Source of the DNA: Enterobacter sp. C2
Lineage (GTDB): Bacteria; Pseudomonadota; Gammaproteobacteria; Enterobacterales; Enterobacteriaceae
DNA: 64,000 bases
Direction: 5' to 3'
Assembly (NCBI RefSeq): GCF_019880405.1
Contig: NZ_CP082269.1
Coordinates: 62,001 to 126,000, forward strand
Below, piece after piece: positions 31,093 to 41,775 of the stretch (positions within the stretch are counted from its first letter, which is position 1; each line of letters opens with the position of its first letter). Both the position numbers and the translations under genes were made by a program. A model generated the notes under the pieces. It was not told the origin of the DNA. It saw only the letters and a program-made list of their open reading frames with translations, and did not search any database.

Positions 31093-32127
31093 ATGACAAC
31101 CCCTACAAAAAAGCTGAGCGTCATTATCCCGCTGTACAATGCCGGGAACGATTTTAAAGCCTGCATGGAGTCGCTGATCGCCCAGACATGGACCGATCTG
31201 GAGATCATCATTGTTAACGATGGCTCGACGGATAACTCCGTGGAGATCGCTAAGTTTTACGCCGAAGCGTACCCTCACATTCGCCTGCTGCATCAGGCAA
31301 ATTCCGGCGTCTCCGTCGCCCGCAACCGCGCGCTGGACGTGGCAACCGGGGATTATATTGCCTTTGTCGACGCCGATGACGAAGTCTATCCCACCATGTA
31401 TGAAAAGCTGATGGCAATGGCGATGGAGGATGACCTGGATGTCGCCCAGTGCAACGCCGACTGGAGCTCGCGGGCTACCGGCAAGGTATGGCAATCCATT
31501 CCCACCAGCCGCCTGCGTTCCACGGGCGTACTCACCGGGCCGGACTGGCTGCGGATGGGGCTGAGGTCACGCCGCTGGACGCACGTGCTGTGGATGGGGG
31601 TCTATCGCCATGACCTGATCAAACAGCACCGGATCCGCTTTGTACCGGGCCTGCATCATCAGGATATTATCTGGAGCACCGAGTTTATGTTTAATACCCG
31701 GCGCGTCAGGTACACCGAAGAGTCGCTGTACAGGTATTATCAGCACGATAATTCCGTTAGCCATATGAAGCGGCAGGGGGATAAGAACCTCGCCTATCAG
31801 CGGCACTACATCAAGATCACGCGCCTGCTGGAGAAACTCAACAGCGACTATGCGGGACGTATTCCTATCTATCCTGAGTTCCGCCAGCAGATTACCTATG
31901 AGGCGCTGCGCGTGTTTCATGCCCTGCGTAAAGAGCCAGATACTCTGACCCAGCAACGCATGATTGCCGAGGTGTTTACTTCAGGGATGTATCGCCGAAT
32001 GCTGACCAACGTGCGCAGCGTCAAGATGGCCTACCAGGCGCTGCTCTGGTCGCTGCGGCTCTACAGGTGGCGCGATAAATCGCTGTCACACCACCGTATC
32101 GCCCGCAGGGCGCTGAATCTCGGTTAA
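31093..32127 (+). CDS. waaH: LPS core glucuronosyltransferase WaaH (YibD), GT2 family
   Basis: In E. coli WaaH adds glucuronic acid to the third heptose of the core under phosphate limitation. The 344 residues match. The N-terminal GT2 domain has [39 protein letters not shown] and the metal-binding FVDADDEV. No clear Pho box could be assigned in the 70 bases before the gene, so PhoB control is inferred only from the family. Its last three bases overlap the end of yibQ on the other strand. Confidence 0.9.
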   Translation: MTTPTKKLSVIIPLYNAGNDFKACMESLIAQTWTDLEIIIVNDGSTDNSVEIAKFYAEAYPHIRLLHQANSGVSVARNRALDVATGDYIAFVDADDEVYPTMYEKLMAMAMEDDLDVAQCNADWSSRATGKVWQSIPTSRLRSTGVLTGPDWLRMGLRSRRWTHVLWMGVYRHDLIKQHRIRFVPGLHHQDIIWSTEFMFNTRRVRYTEESLYRYYQHDNSVSHMKRQGDKNLAYQRHYIKITRLLEKLNSDYAGRIPIYPEFRQQITYEALRVFHALRKEPDTLTQQRMIAEVFTSGMYRRMLTNVRSVKMAYQALLWSLRLYRWRDKSLSHHRIARRALNLG

Positions 32128-33065
32128 CGCTTTCCCCAGCCCTGCCACTGCTGCTGGAACCATGCCGTGACCGAGCTCTGGCTAATGCTTTCGCCCAGCA
32201 CGGTAAAGAAGTGGCTGGCGTGAACCGGTTGCAGAGGCTGCTTTGGTTTACACAGCTTCACGCCGTGGAACGGATTGCGCGGTGCGTTGGGTTGACTGCT
32301 GCCAGCCGGCGGCGTCAGGTTCGGTCTTGAGGTATCCGTCTGCGGTTCGTTAAGCAGGCTGCTCGGACGCACCAGGGTGATATCCCCCGGCAGGCTGTAG
32401 ATCATCTGCTGCAACACACGCACGGTCGAAGGGTGAGGGTGGCCAATGGCGATCGCCGAGCCGTTGCGGCGGGCAAGGTCTACCGCCCGGTTAAACTGGC
32501 GGCGAATATCGCCTTCATTCTGCGTATCATCAAGAAATACCCGACGCTTGATTACCTTTACGCCCGTCCCGGCGGCGGCGCGCATCGCCTGGCTGTTGCC
32601 GATGGTCATGCTGTCGAGGAAGTAGAGGTTATAGCGCTCCAGGGCCTGCATCACCTTCTGCATGCCAAACAGGCTTGAGGTCATGGCGCTGCCCATGTGG
32701 TTATTAAGGCCCACGGCGTAGGGCACTTTGCCATAGGCGTCGCGGATGATGCGCTCGATCTCGTCGCTGCTCATCTCCGGGCGCAGGGTATCTTTTTCCA
32801 GCGGCTGCTTGCTCAGCGGGGCCATCGGCAGGTGGATCAGCACCTCGTGGCCGCTATTGTGCGCTTTAGTGGCCATCTCATGGGCATGAGGCGCGTTGGG
32901 CAGCACGGCCACGGAAACTTCAGCGGGCATCGCCAGCACCTGGTTTTCCGTATGCGGGCGATAGCCGAAATCATCAATAACAATGGAGAGCTTGCCGGCG
33001 TGCGCCGGAACAATGAACGGCAGAAGCGTCATAATCGAGAGAAACAGACGACGAAGCTGAAGCAA
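32124..33065 (-). CDS. yibQ: divergent polysaccharide deacetylase family protein YibQ
   Basis: A secreted protein of unknown activity, 313 residues, with an N-terminal signal sequence ([23 protein letters not shown]). The divergent NodB-like domain shows [45 protein letters not shown] and [10 protein letters not shown]. It is the third gene of the gpmI-envC-yibQ run, 3 bases after envC, which suggests a link with cell-wall processing. The last 80 residues are proline-rich and probably disordered. Confidence 0.88.
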   Translation of the reverse strand: MLQLRRLFLSIMTLLPFIVPAHAGKLSIVIDDFGYRPHTENQVLAMPAEVSVAVLPNAPHAHEMATKAHNSGHEVLIHLPMAPLSKQPLEKDTLRPEMSSDEIERIIRDAYGKVPYAVGLNNHMGSAMTSSLFGMQKVMQALERYNLYFLDSMTIGNSQAMRAAAGTGVKVIKRRVFLDDTQNEGDIRRQFNRAVDLARRNGSAIAIGHPHPSTVRVLQQMIYSLPGDITLVRPSSLLNEPQTDTSRPNLTPPAGSSQPNAPRNPFHGVKLCKPKQPLQPVHASHFFTVLGESISQSSVTAWFQQQWQGWGKR

Positions 33066-33068
33066 AAC

Positions 33069-34337
33069 TTATCTTCCCAACCACGGTTGTGGATTAACCG
33101 CCTGACCCTGACGACGAATTTCAAAATAGAGTGACGGACGGCCCTGACCGCCACTGCTGCCCACGAGGGCAATGGGTTGACCGGCGCGAACCTGGGTTCC
33201 AACGCTGACCAGTGCGCTCTGATTATAGCCGTAAAGGCTCATATCGCCTTTCCCATGCTCAACCACCACCACCAGGCCGTAGCCCTGGAGCCAGTCGGCG
33301 AGGATCACCCGTCCGTCAGCGATGGCTTTCACTTCGCTCCCTTCGGACGCACCGATCACGATCCCTTTCCACCGTAGCTCACCCTGCAGCTGTTCGCCAT
33401 AGCGATGGAGCAGTGAGCCACGAACCGGCCAGTAGGCCTGACCGCGCGGCGAGCCTAAGCCGCCGGTACGCGACATTAGCGAGCGCTCGCTCTCGGTGGG
33501 TTTATAGGTGGTGCCTTTGCGTGACGCTTCCTGCTGGCGATCGCGTACTGCATCGGCCTCGCGCGCCTCGCGCTCTGCCCGCGCTTTTGCTGCGGCTTCG
33601 GCCCGGGCAAGGCTGTTACGCAGACGGGATTCGTTAGCTCGCAGCTCACTCAGCTGCTGCTGGCCCGCCTGAATGGAGCTTTCCAGACTGGTAAGAGTCT
33701 TTTTACGCTCGTTGCGCGCCTGCTCCAGCTTCGCCTGCTGGGCCTGCTGTTCATAGAGCAGCGTCTGCTGCTGGCTCTGCTTCTCTTCCAGCTCGGCACG
33801 CTGGGCAGCCACCTCTTCGCGGGTCTGCTTGAGCTGGGCGATAGTCTCCTGGCGAGCCTGGTTCAGGTAGCCATAGTACGCCTGCATGCGCTCGCCGCGG
33901 GCGGTCTCTTCGCTGTTAAAGATATACTGCACGCCGGAGTGCTCGCCCTGGCGAAAGGCGGCGTCGAGCTGGGCCGCCAGGTTACGCTCCTGGCTGGCTT
34001 TCTGCTGCTCAAGCTTTGCAATTGACGCATTCATGGCGTCGATCTGCTTGTTGAGTTCGTTGAGGGTGCTTTGGGTTTCACGCAGCTTGCGGGCGGCGGC
34101 GGAGATCGCCTCTTCCTGGACTTTAAGCTGCGCCAGCAGCGTAGCGCGCTGCTGCTGCTGCTGCCGTACCGCTCGCTCTTTGCTGGCGATATCGGCCTGA
34201 ATCGATTTTAGCTGGTCGCGATCGTCCGCGTGGGCAGGAAAAACGCACAGCAAAACGCCAGCGCTGAGCGCGCTGGCACAGAACAATGGCCGGACAGTGC
34301 CGGCCCATGTAATTGAAAAAATCGCCTTTCCCCTCAT
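33069..34337 (-). CDS. envC: murein hydrolase activator EnvC
   Basis: Activates the amidases AmiA and AmiB at the division septum and is recruited by FtsEX. The protein of 422 residues has a signal peptide ending in VFPAHA, a long coiled-coil (about residues 40-280, rich in Q, E, K and R) and a C-terminal LytM domain. That domain lacks the zinc ligands of active LytM enzymes (for example VVVVEHGKGDMSLYGYNQ), as expected for an activator. It lies between gpmI and yibQ. Confidence 0.95.
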   Translation of the reverse strand: MRGKAIFSITWAGTVRPLFCASALSAGVLLCVFPAHADDRDQLKSIQADIASKERAVRQQQQQRATLLAQLKVQEEAISAAARKLRETQSTLNELNKQIDAMNASIAKLEQQKASQERNLAAQLDAAFRQGEHSGVQYIFNSEETARGERMQAYYGYLNQARQETIAQLKQTREEVAAQRAELEEKQSQQQTLLYEQQAQQAKLEQARNERKKTLTSLESSIQAGQQQLSELRANESRLRNSLARAEAAAKARAEREAREADAVRDRQQEASRKGTTYKPTESERSLMSRTGGLGSPRGQAYWPVRGSLLHRYGEQLQGELRWKGIVIGASEGSEVKAIADGRVILADWLQGYGLVVVVEHGKGDMSLYGYNQSALVSVGTQVRAGQPIALVGSSGGQGRPSLYFEIRRQGQAVNPQPWLGR

Positions 34338-34346
34338 GGGGAGCGA

Positions 34347-35894
34347 TTATTCCACGATAAACAGCGGCCTGCCAGTCATCTCTTGCGGGATTTCCATGCC
34401 CATCAGGCTCAGCATGGTCGGCGCGATGTCGGAAAGTTTACCGCCGCTGACTGCTTTAACCGATTTACCCCCGACGTAGATCAGCGGAACCGGCAGGTTA
34501 GTGTGGGCGGTATGGGCCTGACCGGTGGCCGGGTCGCGCATCTGCTCGGCATTGCCGTGATCCGCGGTAATCAACAGCTGGCCGCCTGCGGACTCTACCG
34601 CGTCGGCGACCTCGGCGATGCAGTTGTCCAGCGTTTCGACGGCGGCAACGGCAGCCTCAAACACGCCGGTATGGCCGACCATATCGCCGTTCGGATAGTT
34701 GCAGATGATGGTGTCGTACTTGCCGCTCTTGATAGCAGCGACCAATTTTTCAGTTAATTCCGCAGAGCTCATCTCTGGCTGCAGATCGTAGGTCGCCACT
34801 TTCGGAGAGTTGATCAGGATGCGATCTTCACCGCTGAACGGCTCTTCCACGCCGCCGTTGAAGAAGAAGGTGACGTGCGCGTACTTTTCCGTTTCGGAAA
34901 TGCGCAGCTGAGTTTTGTCGTTCTTCGCCATCCACTCGCCAAAGGTATTGGCCAGCGAGGCAGGCGGGTAGGCACAGGATGCGGTGATGTCAGCAGCGTA
35001 CTGCGTCAGCATCACGAACTCGCCCAGCTTGATGGTTTTTTTCCGCGCGAAGCCGTCAAAATCGGCGCTGACGAAGGCGCGGGTGATCTCACGGGCGCGG
35101 TCGGCACGGAAGTTCATGAAAATCAGCGCGTCGCCATCCTGCATGGCCGAGTCGGCCTGGCCTGCGGCACGGATCACCGTCGCCTTCACGAATTCGTCGT
35201 TCTCGTCGCGCGCGTAGGCGGCCTGAAGACCCGCCACGGCGGTGTCGGCCTGGTATTCACCCTTCGCCTGGGTCATCAGGTCATAGGCCTGCTCAACGCG
35301 ATCCCAGCGGTTGTCGCGGTCCATGGCGTAGTAGCGGCCAATAATAGTCGCGACGCGGCCTTTGCCCAGCTCGGCAAACTTCTCTTCAAAACGTTTCAGC
35401 GAGGATTCTGCGCTACGCGGCGGGGTATCGCGTCCGTCGAGAAACGCATGCAGGTAGATCTTCTCCGCACCGCGTGCCGCAGCCAGCTCTACCATCGCCA
35501 GAATGTGATCTTCATGACTGTGCACGCCACCTGCCGAGAGCAGGCCCATAATGTGCACGGCTTTACCTTGTGCGACGGCGTTATCTACCGCGCCCGCCAG
35601 CGCCGGGTTGCTGAAGAAAGTACGCTCTTTGATCTCTACGTCCAGACGGGTGAGATCCTGATAAACAATGCGGCCTGCGCCCAGGTTGACGTGACCCACT
35701 TCAGAGTTACCCATCTGGCGATCCGGCAGGCCCACTTCGAGGCCGGAAGCGTCAACCAGCGTGTGTGGACGTTTTGCCCACAGCGCATCCATGACCGGCG
35801 TTTTTGCATTAAAAATAGCGTTATCCTGCTGATCTTCGCGGTAGCCGTAGCCATCCAGAATCACCAGTACCATAGGTTTTTTAGTAACCGACAT
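34347..35894 (-). CDS. gpmI: 2,3-bisphosphoglycerate-independent phosphoglycerate mutase
   Basis: Interconverts 3- and 2-phosphoglycerate in glycolysis, using two manganese ions. The start [20 protein letters not shown], behind GAGGG, gives 515 residues, the family length; the longer upstream frame is not conserved. The catalytic Ser64 is in [10 protein letters not shown], with [23 protein letters not shown] and ITADHGNAE completing the metal and substrate sites. It leads the gpmI-envC-yibQ operon and is divergent from yibN. Confidence 0.97.
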   Translation of the reverse strand: MSVTKKPMVLVILDGYGYREDQQDNAIFNAKTPVMDALWAKRPHTLVDASGLEVGLPDRQMGNSEVGHVNLGAGRIVYQDLTRLDVEIKERTFFSNPALAGAVDNAVAQGKAVHIMGLLSAGGVHSHEDHILAMVELAAARGAEKIYLHAFLDGRDTPPRSAESSLKRFEEKFAELGKGRVATIIGRYYAMDRDNRWDRVEQAYDLMTQAKGEYQADTAVAGLQAAYARDENDEFVKATVIRAAGQADSAMQDGDALIFMNFRADRAREITRAFVSADFDGFARKKTIKLGEFVMLTQYAADITASCAYPPASLANTFGEWMAKNDKTQLRISETEKYAHVTFFFNGGVEEPFSGEDRILINSPKVATYDLQPEMSSAELTEKLVAAIKSGKYDTIICNYPNGDMVGHTGVFEAAVAAVETLDNCIAEVADAVESAGGQLLITADHGNAEQMRDPATGQAHTAHTNLPVPLIYVGGKSVKAVSGGKLSDIAPTMLSLMGMEIPQEMTGRPLFIVE

Positions 35895-36143
35895 TGCGAC
35901 AACCCTCAAGCTCATAAGACAAAAAATTTGCCTGATTTTACTACGACTGAATCGATTAAATAGCCGCAGAAGATCAAAGAAAAGGGTGGTGAAAGGCGTG
36001 GTTTGGGCCGCTTTTCGCGCTTTTTTCCGTGACGGTACGCAGAAAATGCATTCCTTATTGCTCGCTGGCTGTATTTGCCACACTGCACAGGTATACTCCT
36101 TTCCTGGTTTTTTTATTCACTGAGTCGGGAGCTGTTACCCCCC

Positions 36144-36575
36144 ATGCAAGAAATTATGCAATTTGTTAGCCGTCACCCCATCCTCTGTATCGCGTGGGTT
36201 GTATTACTGGGGGCGGTGCTGTTCACCACCTTCAAAGGCCTTACCTCCAAAGTAAAAGTGATCACCCGTGGTGAAGCGACGCGTCTGATTAACAAAGAAG
36301 AGGCCGTGGTTGTCGATCTGCGTCAGCGTGATGATTTCCGCAAAGGGCATATCGCCGGCGCGGTGAATTTGCTGCCAGCCGAAATTAAAGCCAATAATGT
36401 AGGTGAGCTTGATAAACACAAAAGCAAACCCATTATTGTTGTAGATGGTTCTGGCATGCAGGCGCAGGAGCCTGCCAGCGCGCTGGTCAACGCGGGCTTC
36501 ACACAGGTCTATGTGCTGAAGGACGGCGTGGCAGGCTGGAGCGGCGAAAACCTACCGCTGGTTCGCGGTAAATAA
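36144..36575 (+). CDS. yibN: rhodanese-domain membrane protein YibN
   Basis: A 143-residue inner-membrane protein with one N-terminal membrane segment (about residues 10-30) and a cytoplasmic rhodanese fold. The position that normally holds the catalytic cysteine reads [12 protein letters not shown], so the cysteine of active sulfurtransferases is missing. The E. coli protein has been associated with the SecYEG/YidC machinery. The start [13 protein letters not shown] follows the family; the frame extends 23 codons upstream. It begins the yibN-grxC-secB-gpsA run. Confidence 0.92.
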   Translation: MQEIMQFVSRHPILCIAWVVLLGAVLFTTFKGLTSKVKVITRGEATRLINKEEAVVVDLRQRDDFRKGHIAGAVNLLPAEIKANNVGELDKHKSKPIIVVDGSGMQAQEPASALVNAGFTQVYVLKDGVAGWSGENLPLVRGK

Positions 36576-36589
36576 TCTGGAGAAGCGTT

Positions 36590-36841
36590 ATGGCCAACAT
36601 TGAAATCTATACCAAAGCAACCTGCCCGTTCTGCCACCGTGCAAAGGCGTTGCTGGACAGCAAAGGCGTGACCTACGCGGAGCTGCCGATTGACGGCAAT
36701 GCCGTGAAGCGCGAAGAGATGATTCAACGTAGTGGCCGTACGACCGTGCCGCAGATTTTTATTGATGCACAGCACATTGGCGGCTGTGACGACTTGTATG
36801 CGCTGGATGCGCGTGGTGGACTCGATCCCCTGTTGCGCTAA
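36590..36841 (+). CDS. grxC: glutaredoxin 3
   Basis: A glutathione-dependent disulfide reductase of 83 residues, starting [20 protein letters not shown]. The active site is CPFC rather than the CPYC of E. coli Grx3, a conservative change. The glutathione-binding [17 protein letters not shown] is intact. It lies 14 bases after yibN and just before secB. Confidence 0.97.
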   Translation: MANIEIYTKATCPFCHRAKALLDSKGVTYAELPIDGNAVKREEMIQRSGRTTVPQIFIDAQHIGGCDDLYALDARGGLDPLLR

Positions 36842-36873
36842 GGCGTTTGAGTATATTACTAAGGGTTTTTCTC

Positions 36874-37341
36874 ATGTCAGAACAAAATAACACCGAAATG
36901 TCTTTCCAGATCCAGCGTATCTACACCAAGGATGTCTCTTTTGAAGCGCCGAATGCGCCTCATGTATTCCAGAAAGACTGGCAGCCAGAAGTTAAACTGG
37001 ATCTGGATACTGCATCCAGCCAGCTGGCTGATGACGTATACGAAGTGGTCTTGCGTGTGACCGTTACCGCAAGCCTGGGCGAAGAGACTGCGTTCCTGTG
37101 TGAAGTGCAGCAGGCCGGTATCTTCTCCGTTGGTGGTATCGAAGGCAACCAGATGGCGCACTGCCTGGGCGCGTACTGCCCGAACATTCTGTTCCCGTAC
37201 GCCCGCGAATGCATCACTAGCCTGGTTTCTCGCGGTACCTTCCCGCAGCTGAACCTTGCGCCGGTCAACTTTGATGCGCTGTTCATGAACTATTTGCAGC
37301 AGCAGGCTGGTGAAGGTACTGAAGAACATCAGGATGCCTGA
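36874..37341 (+). CDS. secB: protein-export chaperone SecB
   Basis: A tetrameric cytoplasmic chaperone that keeps precursor proteins unfolded and hands them to SecA. The start [20 protein letters not shown] gives the standard 155 residues; a 9-codon upstream extension is not conserved. The SecA-contact and substrate groove segments ([29 protein letters not shown]) are fully conserved. Its stop shares one base with the gpsA start (TGATG). Confidence 0.98.
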   Translation: MSEQNNTEMSFQIQRIYTKDVSFEAPNAPHVFQKDWQPEVKLDLDTASSQLADDVYEVVLRVTVTASLGEETAFLCEVQQAGIFSVGGIEGNQMAHCLGAYCPNILFPYARECITSLVSRGTFPQLNLAPVNFDALFMNYLQQQAGEGTEEHQDA

Positions 37342-38360
37342 TGAGTACACCTAATGCTCATATGACTGTGATCGGTGCCGGCTCTTACGGCACCGCTCTT
37401 GCCATTACGCTGGCAAGAAATGGCCACCAGGTTATTCTCTGGGGGCACGATCCAAAACATATCGCGACCCTGCAGCACGATCGCTGCAATGTCGCATTCC
37501 TTCCCGATGTGCCTTTTCCCGACACGCTGCACCTTGAGAGCGATCTAGCGACCGCAGTACAGGCCAGCCGCAATATTCTGGTGGTGGTGCCAAGCCACGT
37601 GTTTGGCGACGTGCTGCGGCAGATCAAGCCGCTGATGCGTGACGATGCGCGTATCGTCTGGGCGACCAAAGGTCTGGAAGCCGAGACGGGTCGCCTGCTG
37701 CAGGACGTGGCGCGTGAGGCGCTGGGCGACACCATTCCGCTGGCGGTGATCTCCGGGCCAACCTTCGCCAAAGAGCTGGCAGCGGGTCTGCCGACGGCCA
37801 TCGCGCTGGCCTCGACGGATAGCGCCTTTGCTGAAGATCTCCAACAGCTGCTGCACTGCGGCAAAAGCTTCCGCGTCTACAGCAACCCGGACTTTATCGG
37901 CGTCCAGCTGGGCGGGGCGGTGAAAAACGTCATCGCCATTGGGGCAGGTATGTCGGACGGCATCGGCTTTGGGGCCAACGCCCGTACCGCGCTCATTACC
38001 CGTGGGCTGGCAGAGATGTCACGCCTCGGCGCTGCGCTGGGTGCTTCTCCCGAAACCTTTATGGGGATGGCAGGGTTAGGCGATCTGGTGCTGACCTGTA
38101 CCGATAACCAATCACGCAACCGTCGTTTCGGCATGATGCTCGGCCAGGGTATGGACGTGCAGCAGGCCCAGACGCAGATCGGCCAGGTGGTAGAAGGCTA
38201 CCGCAATACGAAAGAGGTCCGCGAGTTGGCACACCGCTTTGGTGTCGAAATGCCGATTACCGAGGAGATATTTCAAGTATTGTATTGCGGTAAAAATGCG
38301 CGCGAGGCAGCATTGACCCTGTTAGGGCGCACGCGCAAGGACGAGCGTAGCAGTCAGTAA
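37341..38360 (+). CDS. gpsA: glycerol-3-phosphate dehydrogenase [NAD(P)+]
   Basis: Reduces dihydroxyacetone phosphate to glycerol-3-phosphate for phospholipid synthesis. A 339-residue enzyme with the NAD site [20 protein letters not shown], the catalytic lysine region [13 protein letters not shown] and the substrate arginine in [10 protein letters not shown]. It is translationally coupled to secB. Confidence 0.98.
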   Translation: MSTPNAHMTVIGAGSYGTALAITLARNGHQVILWGHDPKHIATLQHDRCNVAFLPDVPFPDTLHLESDLATAVQASRNILVVVPSHVFGDVLRQIKPLMRDDARIVWATKGLEAETGRLLQDVAREALGDTIPLAVISGPTFAKELAAGLPTAIALASTDSAFAEDLQQLLHCGKSFRVYSNPDFIGVQLGGAVKNVIAIGAGMSDGIGFGANARTALITRGLAEMSRLGAALGASPETFMGMAGLGDLVLTCTDNQSRNRRFGMMLGQGMDVQQAQTQIGQVVEGYRNTKEVRELAHRFGVEMPITEEIFQVLYCGKNAREAALTLLGRTRKDERSSQ

Positions 38361-38430
38361 AGTCAAATCATCTAAATGGACACGGCCAACGTAGATTGGC
38401 CGGTCTCTTTTATTACGTCTGGAGTATGCA

Positions 38431-39249
38431 ATGCCGTGTGAAGAGCTGGATCTGGTCTGGAATAATATTAAAGCCGAAGCCCGGGCGCTGGCGGACTGTG
38501 AGCCCATGCTGGCCAGTTTCTATCACGCGACGTTACTCAAGCATGAAAATCTCGGCAGCGCGCTGAGCTATATGCTGGCCAACAAACTGGCATCGCCCAT
38601 CATGCCCGCCATCGCTATCCGCGAAGTGGTCGAAGAGGCCTACGCCGCCGATCCAGAGATGATCGCCTCTGCCGCCTGCGATATTCAGGCGGTGCGCACC
38701 CGTGACCCGGCGGTAGATAAATACTCTACGCCGCTGCTCTACCTGAAAGGTTTCCATGCATTGCAGGCCTACCGCATCGGGCACTGGCTATGGGCAGAGG
38801 GCCGCCGCGCGCTGGCTATCTTCCTGCAAAACCAGGTCTCGGTGTCGTTCCAGGTCGATATTCACCCGGCGGCGCGGATTGGCCGCGGCATCATGCTCGA
38901 CCATGCCACCGGCATTGTGGTGGGTGAAACGGCGGTGATTGAAAACGATGTCTCGATTCTGCAATCCGTCACCCTCGGCGGGACCGGCAAAACCAGCGGC
39001 GATCGCCATCCGAAAATCCGTGAAGGGGTGATGATTGGCGCGGGGGCAAAAATCCTCGGCAATATCGAAGTCGGACGTGGGGCGAAGATTGGCGCAGGTT
39101 CAGTGGTGTTGCAGCCTGTACCGCCCCATACCACTGCCGCAGGGGTTCCGGCACGCATTGTCGGTAAGCCTGAGTCGGACAAGCCTGCAATGGATATGGA
39201 CCAGCACTTCGCTGCCCATCATGGGTTCGAGTACGGCGACGGAATATAA
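38431..39249 (+). CDS. cysE: serine O-acetyltransferase
   Basis: Makes O-acetylserine, the first committed step of cysteine synthesis, and is inhibited by cysteine. The 272 residues include the N-terminal helical domain and a left-handed beta-helix of hexapeptide repeats (about residues 140-240). Catalytic residues lie in MLDHATGIVVGE and SGDRHPKI. The C-terminus ends DGI, the tail that docks into CysK. A short GGCCAA/TTGGCC hairpin (38384-38401) lies between gpsA and this gene, and a GGAG site precedes the ATG. Confidence 0.97.
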   Translation: MPCEELDLVWNNIKAEARALADCEPMLASFYHATLLKHENLGSALSYMLANKLASPIMPAIAIREVVEEAYAADPEMIASAACDIQAVRTRDPAVDKYSTPLLYLKGFHALQAYRIGHWLWAEGRRALAIFLQNQVSVSFQVDIHPAARIGRGIMLDHATGIVVGETAVIENDVSILQSVTLGGTGKTSGDRHPKIREGVMIGAGAKILGNIEVGRGAKIGAGSVVLQPVPPHTTAAGVPARIVGKPESDKPAMDMDQHFAAHHGFEYGDGI

Positions 39250-39267
39250 TCCGCACGCATGATGTAG

Positions 39268-39293
39268 GCCGGGTAAGCGTAGCGCCACCCGGC
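39268..39293. repeat. REP-type palindromic unit (cysE/trmL)
   Basis: GCCGGGT and ACCCGGC arms enclose the AAGCGTAGCGCC middle common in enterobacterial REP units. It lies between two convergent genes. Confidence 0.85.
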
Positions 39294-39299
39294 GAAACC

Positions 39300-39773
39300 T
39301 CAACTCCGTAGCACCGCTCCTGCGTATCCCAGCTGACGCCACGCCTCATACACCACCACCGACACTGCGTTAGACAGGTTCATGCTGCGGCTGTCCGGCA
39401 TCATCGGGATGCGGATCTTCTGCTCTGGCGGCAGCGCATCGAGGATCGTCGCGGGCAGGCCGCGCGTCTCGGGACCAAACATCAGATAGTCGCCCTCCTG
39501 ATAGCTCACCGCGCTGTGCGCAGGCGTGCCCTTGGTGGTGAGCGCAAACAGACGCTGCGGATTTTCCGCTGCCATAAACGCCGCGTAGTCAGCGTGACGC
39601 TGCACGGCGGTGAACTCATGGTAATCCAGCCCCGCCCGGCGCAGGCGCTTATCGTCCCAGGTAAAGCCCATCGGTTCGATAATATGCAGGCGGAAGCCGG
39701 TATTGGCGCAAAGACGAATGATATTCCCGGTATTCGGCGGGATCTCCGGTTCAAATAAGACGATGTTCAGCAT
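39300..39773 (-). CDS. trmL: tRNA (cytidine/uridine-2'-O-)-methyltransferase TrmL
   Basis: Methylates the ribose of the wobble base in two leucine tRNAs. A 157-residue minimal SPOUT enzyme starting [20 protein letters not shown]. The knotted SAM site is formed by [11 protein letters not shown] and [22 protein letters not shown]. It converges on cysE and follows the lld operon. Confidence 0.96.
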   Translation of the reverse strand: MLNIVLFEPEIPPNTGNIIRLCANTGFRLHIIEPMGFTWDDKRLRRAGLDYHEFTAVQRHADYAAFMAAENPQRLFALTTKGTPAHSAVSYQEGDYLMFGPETRGLPATILDALPPEQKIRIPMMPDSRSMNLSNAVSVVVYEAWRQLGYAGAVLRS

Positions 39774-39820
39774 GGTGCCCCCTCAATAACGCGGGGCAGC
39801 ATAGCAGACTTACGCGCAAA

Positions 39821-41005
39821 TTACGCCGCGTCGCCGGTCTTCACCGGTTCAAATACCGACTCGTGCTCAACGTTCTGCACCAGCAGGTCGCGGGTGATCT
39901 CCTTAATGGATTTCGCCCCGGTCAGGGTCATCGCCACGCGCATCTCTTTCTCGATCAGGTTCAGCAGGTTGGCGACGCCCGCCTGGCCGTGGGTTGCCAG
40001 CGCATAGAGGTAGGCCCGGCCCAGCAGCACGCTGTCCGCCCCAAGGGCAATCATCCGCACCACGTCGAGGCCGTTACGGATCCCGCTGTCGGCCAGAATC
40101 GTGATGTCGCCCTTCACCGCATCGGCAATCGCCGGCAGCGCCCGGGCGGAAGAGAGTACCCCATCCAACTGACGGCCACCGTGGTTCGACACCACAATCC
40201 CGTCCGCACCAAAGCGCACCGCGTCGCGGGCATCTTCGGCATCAAGGATCCCCTTGATCACCATCGGGCCGTCCCAGAATTCGCGGATCCACTCCAGGTC
40301 CTTCCACGAGATAGAGGGATCGAAGTTGTTTGCCAGCCAGCCAATGTAATCTTCAAGCCCGGTGGGCTTGCCAAGATAGGTAGAGATGTTGCCGAGATCG
40401 TGCGGACGACCGTGCAGGCCCACATCCCAGGCCCAGCGGGGATGGGTCACCGACTGCCAGTAGCGGCGCATGGCGGCGTTAGCCCCGCTCATGCCGGAGT
40501 GGGCGTCCCGGTAGCGCGCGCCTGGCGTCGGCATATCTACGGTAAATACCAGCGTCGAGCAGCCCGCCGCTTTTGCCCGCTCCAGTGCATTGCGCATAAA
40601 GCCGCGATCGCGCAGAACGTAAAGCTGGAACCACATCGGGCGCTTCAGGGTAGGGGCTACCTCTTCGATCGGGCAGACCGAGACGGTGGAGAGGGTAAAT
40701 GGAATACCCTTCGCATCGGCAGCGGCGGCGGCCTGCACCTCACCCCGGCGGGCATACATGCCGCACAGTCCTACCGGCGCGAGCGCCACCGGCATAGAGA
40801 GCTTTTCATTAAACAGCGTGGTCTCCAGGCTCAGATCGGCCATGTTCTTCAATACGCGCTGGCGCAGGGCAACCTGGGCGAGATCCTCAACGTTGCGGCG
40901 CAGGGTATATTCCGCGTACGCGCCGCCGTCGATGTAGTGGAACAGGAAAGGGGGCAGGATGCGCTGAGCCGCTGCGCGGTAATCACTGGCTGCAGAAATA
41001 ATCAT
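39821..41005 (-). CDS. lldD: L-lactate dehydrogenase (quinone, FMN-dependent)
   Basis: Oxidises L-lactate to pyruvate at the inner membrane, passing electrons to quinone. The 394 residues match the family. FMN and substrate sites are visible in [14 protein letters not shown] and [14 protein letters not shown], and the catalytic histidine is in [12 protein letters not shown]. It is the last gene of lldP-lldR-lldD, and its start overlaps the lldR stop. Confidence 0.97.
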   Translation of the reverse strand: MIISAASDYRAAAQRILPPFLFHYIDGGAYAEYTLRRNVEDLAQVALRQRVLKNMADLSLETTLFNEKLSMPVALAPVGLCGMYARRGEVQAAAAADAKGIPFTLSTVSVCPIEEVAPTLKRPMWFQLYVLRDRGFMRNALERAKAAGCSTLVFTVDMPTPGARYRDAHSGMSGANAAMRRYWQSVTHPRWAWDVGLHGRPHDLGNISTYLGKPTGLEDYIGWLANNFDPSISWKDLEWIREFWDGPMVIKGILDAEDARDAVRFGADGIVVSNHGGRQLDGVLSSARALPAIADAVKGDITILADSGIRNGLDVVRMIALGADSVLLGRAYLYALATHGQAGVANLLNLIEKEMRVAMTLTGAKSIKEITRDLLVQNVEHESVFEPVKTGDAA

Positions 41006-41775
41006 GCGTTGTTCTCCCTGGTAGGGTCGGGATCGCCCGGCAGGCGGGTGATGCGTGCCTGACGAGCCTGATCTTCATCGAATTGTTTAATGGTGGTGTG
41101 GACAAAGCCCAGATGCGCCATCATCGCTTTGCGTGCGGCTTCGGCGTCGCCGGCCAGGATAGCGTCGAGCACCGCCTCGTGCTGTTCAGTCAGCCGGGCG
41201 AACACCGGCGGAACCTGATACATGCGCTGGCGGCTCTGCTTAACCGACGACTGCAGCAGATCGAAGAAGCCGCGCATAGTCTGTAGCAGCACCACGTTAT
41301 GTGAGGCTTCGGCGATGGCCAGATGAAAACGTACGTCGGCCTGCGAGGCGATGTCCGGATCTTTGCTCTGGGTCGCTTCGTAGCAAACATGGAGTTTCTC
41401 TTTATCGGCATCGGTGGCGCGCATCGCCGCGTGCCAGGCAGTGCTGGCCTCGATGGCGTGGCGGGCCTCAAGAATATCGAAGCTGTAGTCGGGGTCGTGC
41501 TCCAGCAGGGTTTTCAGCGGCTGGACAATATTTTGCTCAGACCAGTCGTCATGCTGCCAGCGAACAAAGGTGCCGCCACCGCGACGGCTCAGCAGCACCC
41601 CTTCGTTGACCAGCGTAGCCAGCGCTTCGCGCAGCGAGTTGCGTGACACGCCAAGCTGCGCGGCTAGCTGGCGCTCGGCGGGCAGCTTCATGCCCGCCTC
41701 CAGCTGTAGGTCTTTTATCAGCGCCCGCACGCGAGAGGCGATCTCAGCGGAGAGGCGTTTAGGCATTACGATCAC
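41002..41775 (-). CDS. lldR: lactate-responsive regulator LldR (GntR/FadR family)
   Basis: Represses, and with L-lactate activates, the lld operon. The 257 residues have an N-terminal winged helix ([23 protein letters not shown], split here as [16 protein letters not shown]) and a C-terminal FCD effector domain with metal-binding histidines (for example [14 protein letters not shown]). Its ends overlap lldP and lldD by 4 bases each. Confidence 0.95.
   Translation of the reverse strand: MIVMPKRLSAEIASRVRALIKDLQLEAGMKLPAERQLAAQLGVSRNSLREALATLVNEGVLLSRRGGGTFVRWQHDDWSEQNIVQPLKTLLEHDPDYSFDILEARHAIEASTAWHAAMRATDADKEKLHVCYEATQSKDPDIASQADVRFHLAIAEASHNVVLLQTMRGFFDLLQSSVKQSRQRMYQVPPVFARLTEQHEAVLDAILAGDAEAARKAMMAHLGFVHTTIKQFDEDQARQARITRLPGDPDPTRENNA

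Noticed and set aside
34875-35963. Open frame of 362 codons on the plus strand
   Set aside because: Entirely antisense to gpmI, which is complete and conserved.
38384-38401. GGCCAA/TTGGCC hairpin between gpsA and cysE as a terminator
   Set aside because: Only a 6-bp stem, and the T-rich stretch begins several bases after it. It is too weak to call a terminator with confidence.
39863-41062. Open frame of 399 codons on the plus strand
   Set aside because: Antisense to lldD, with no recognisable domain and a low-complexity H/R/G-rich translation.
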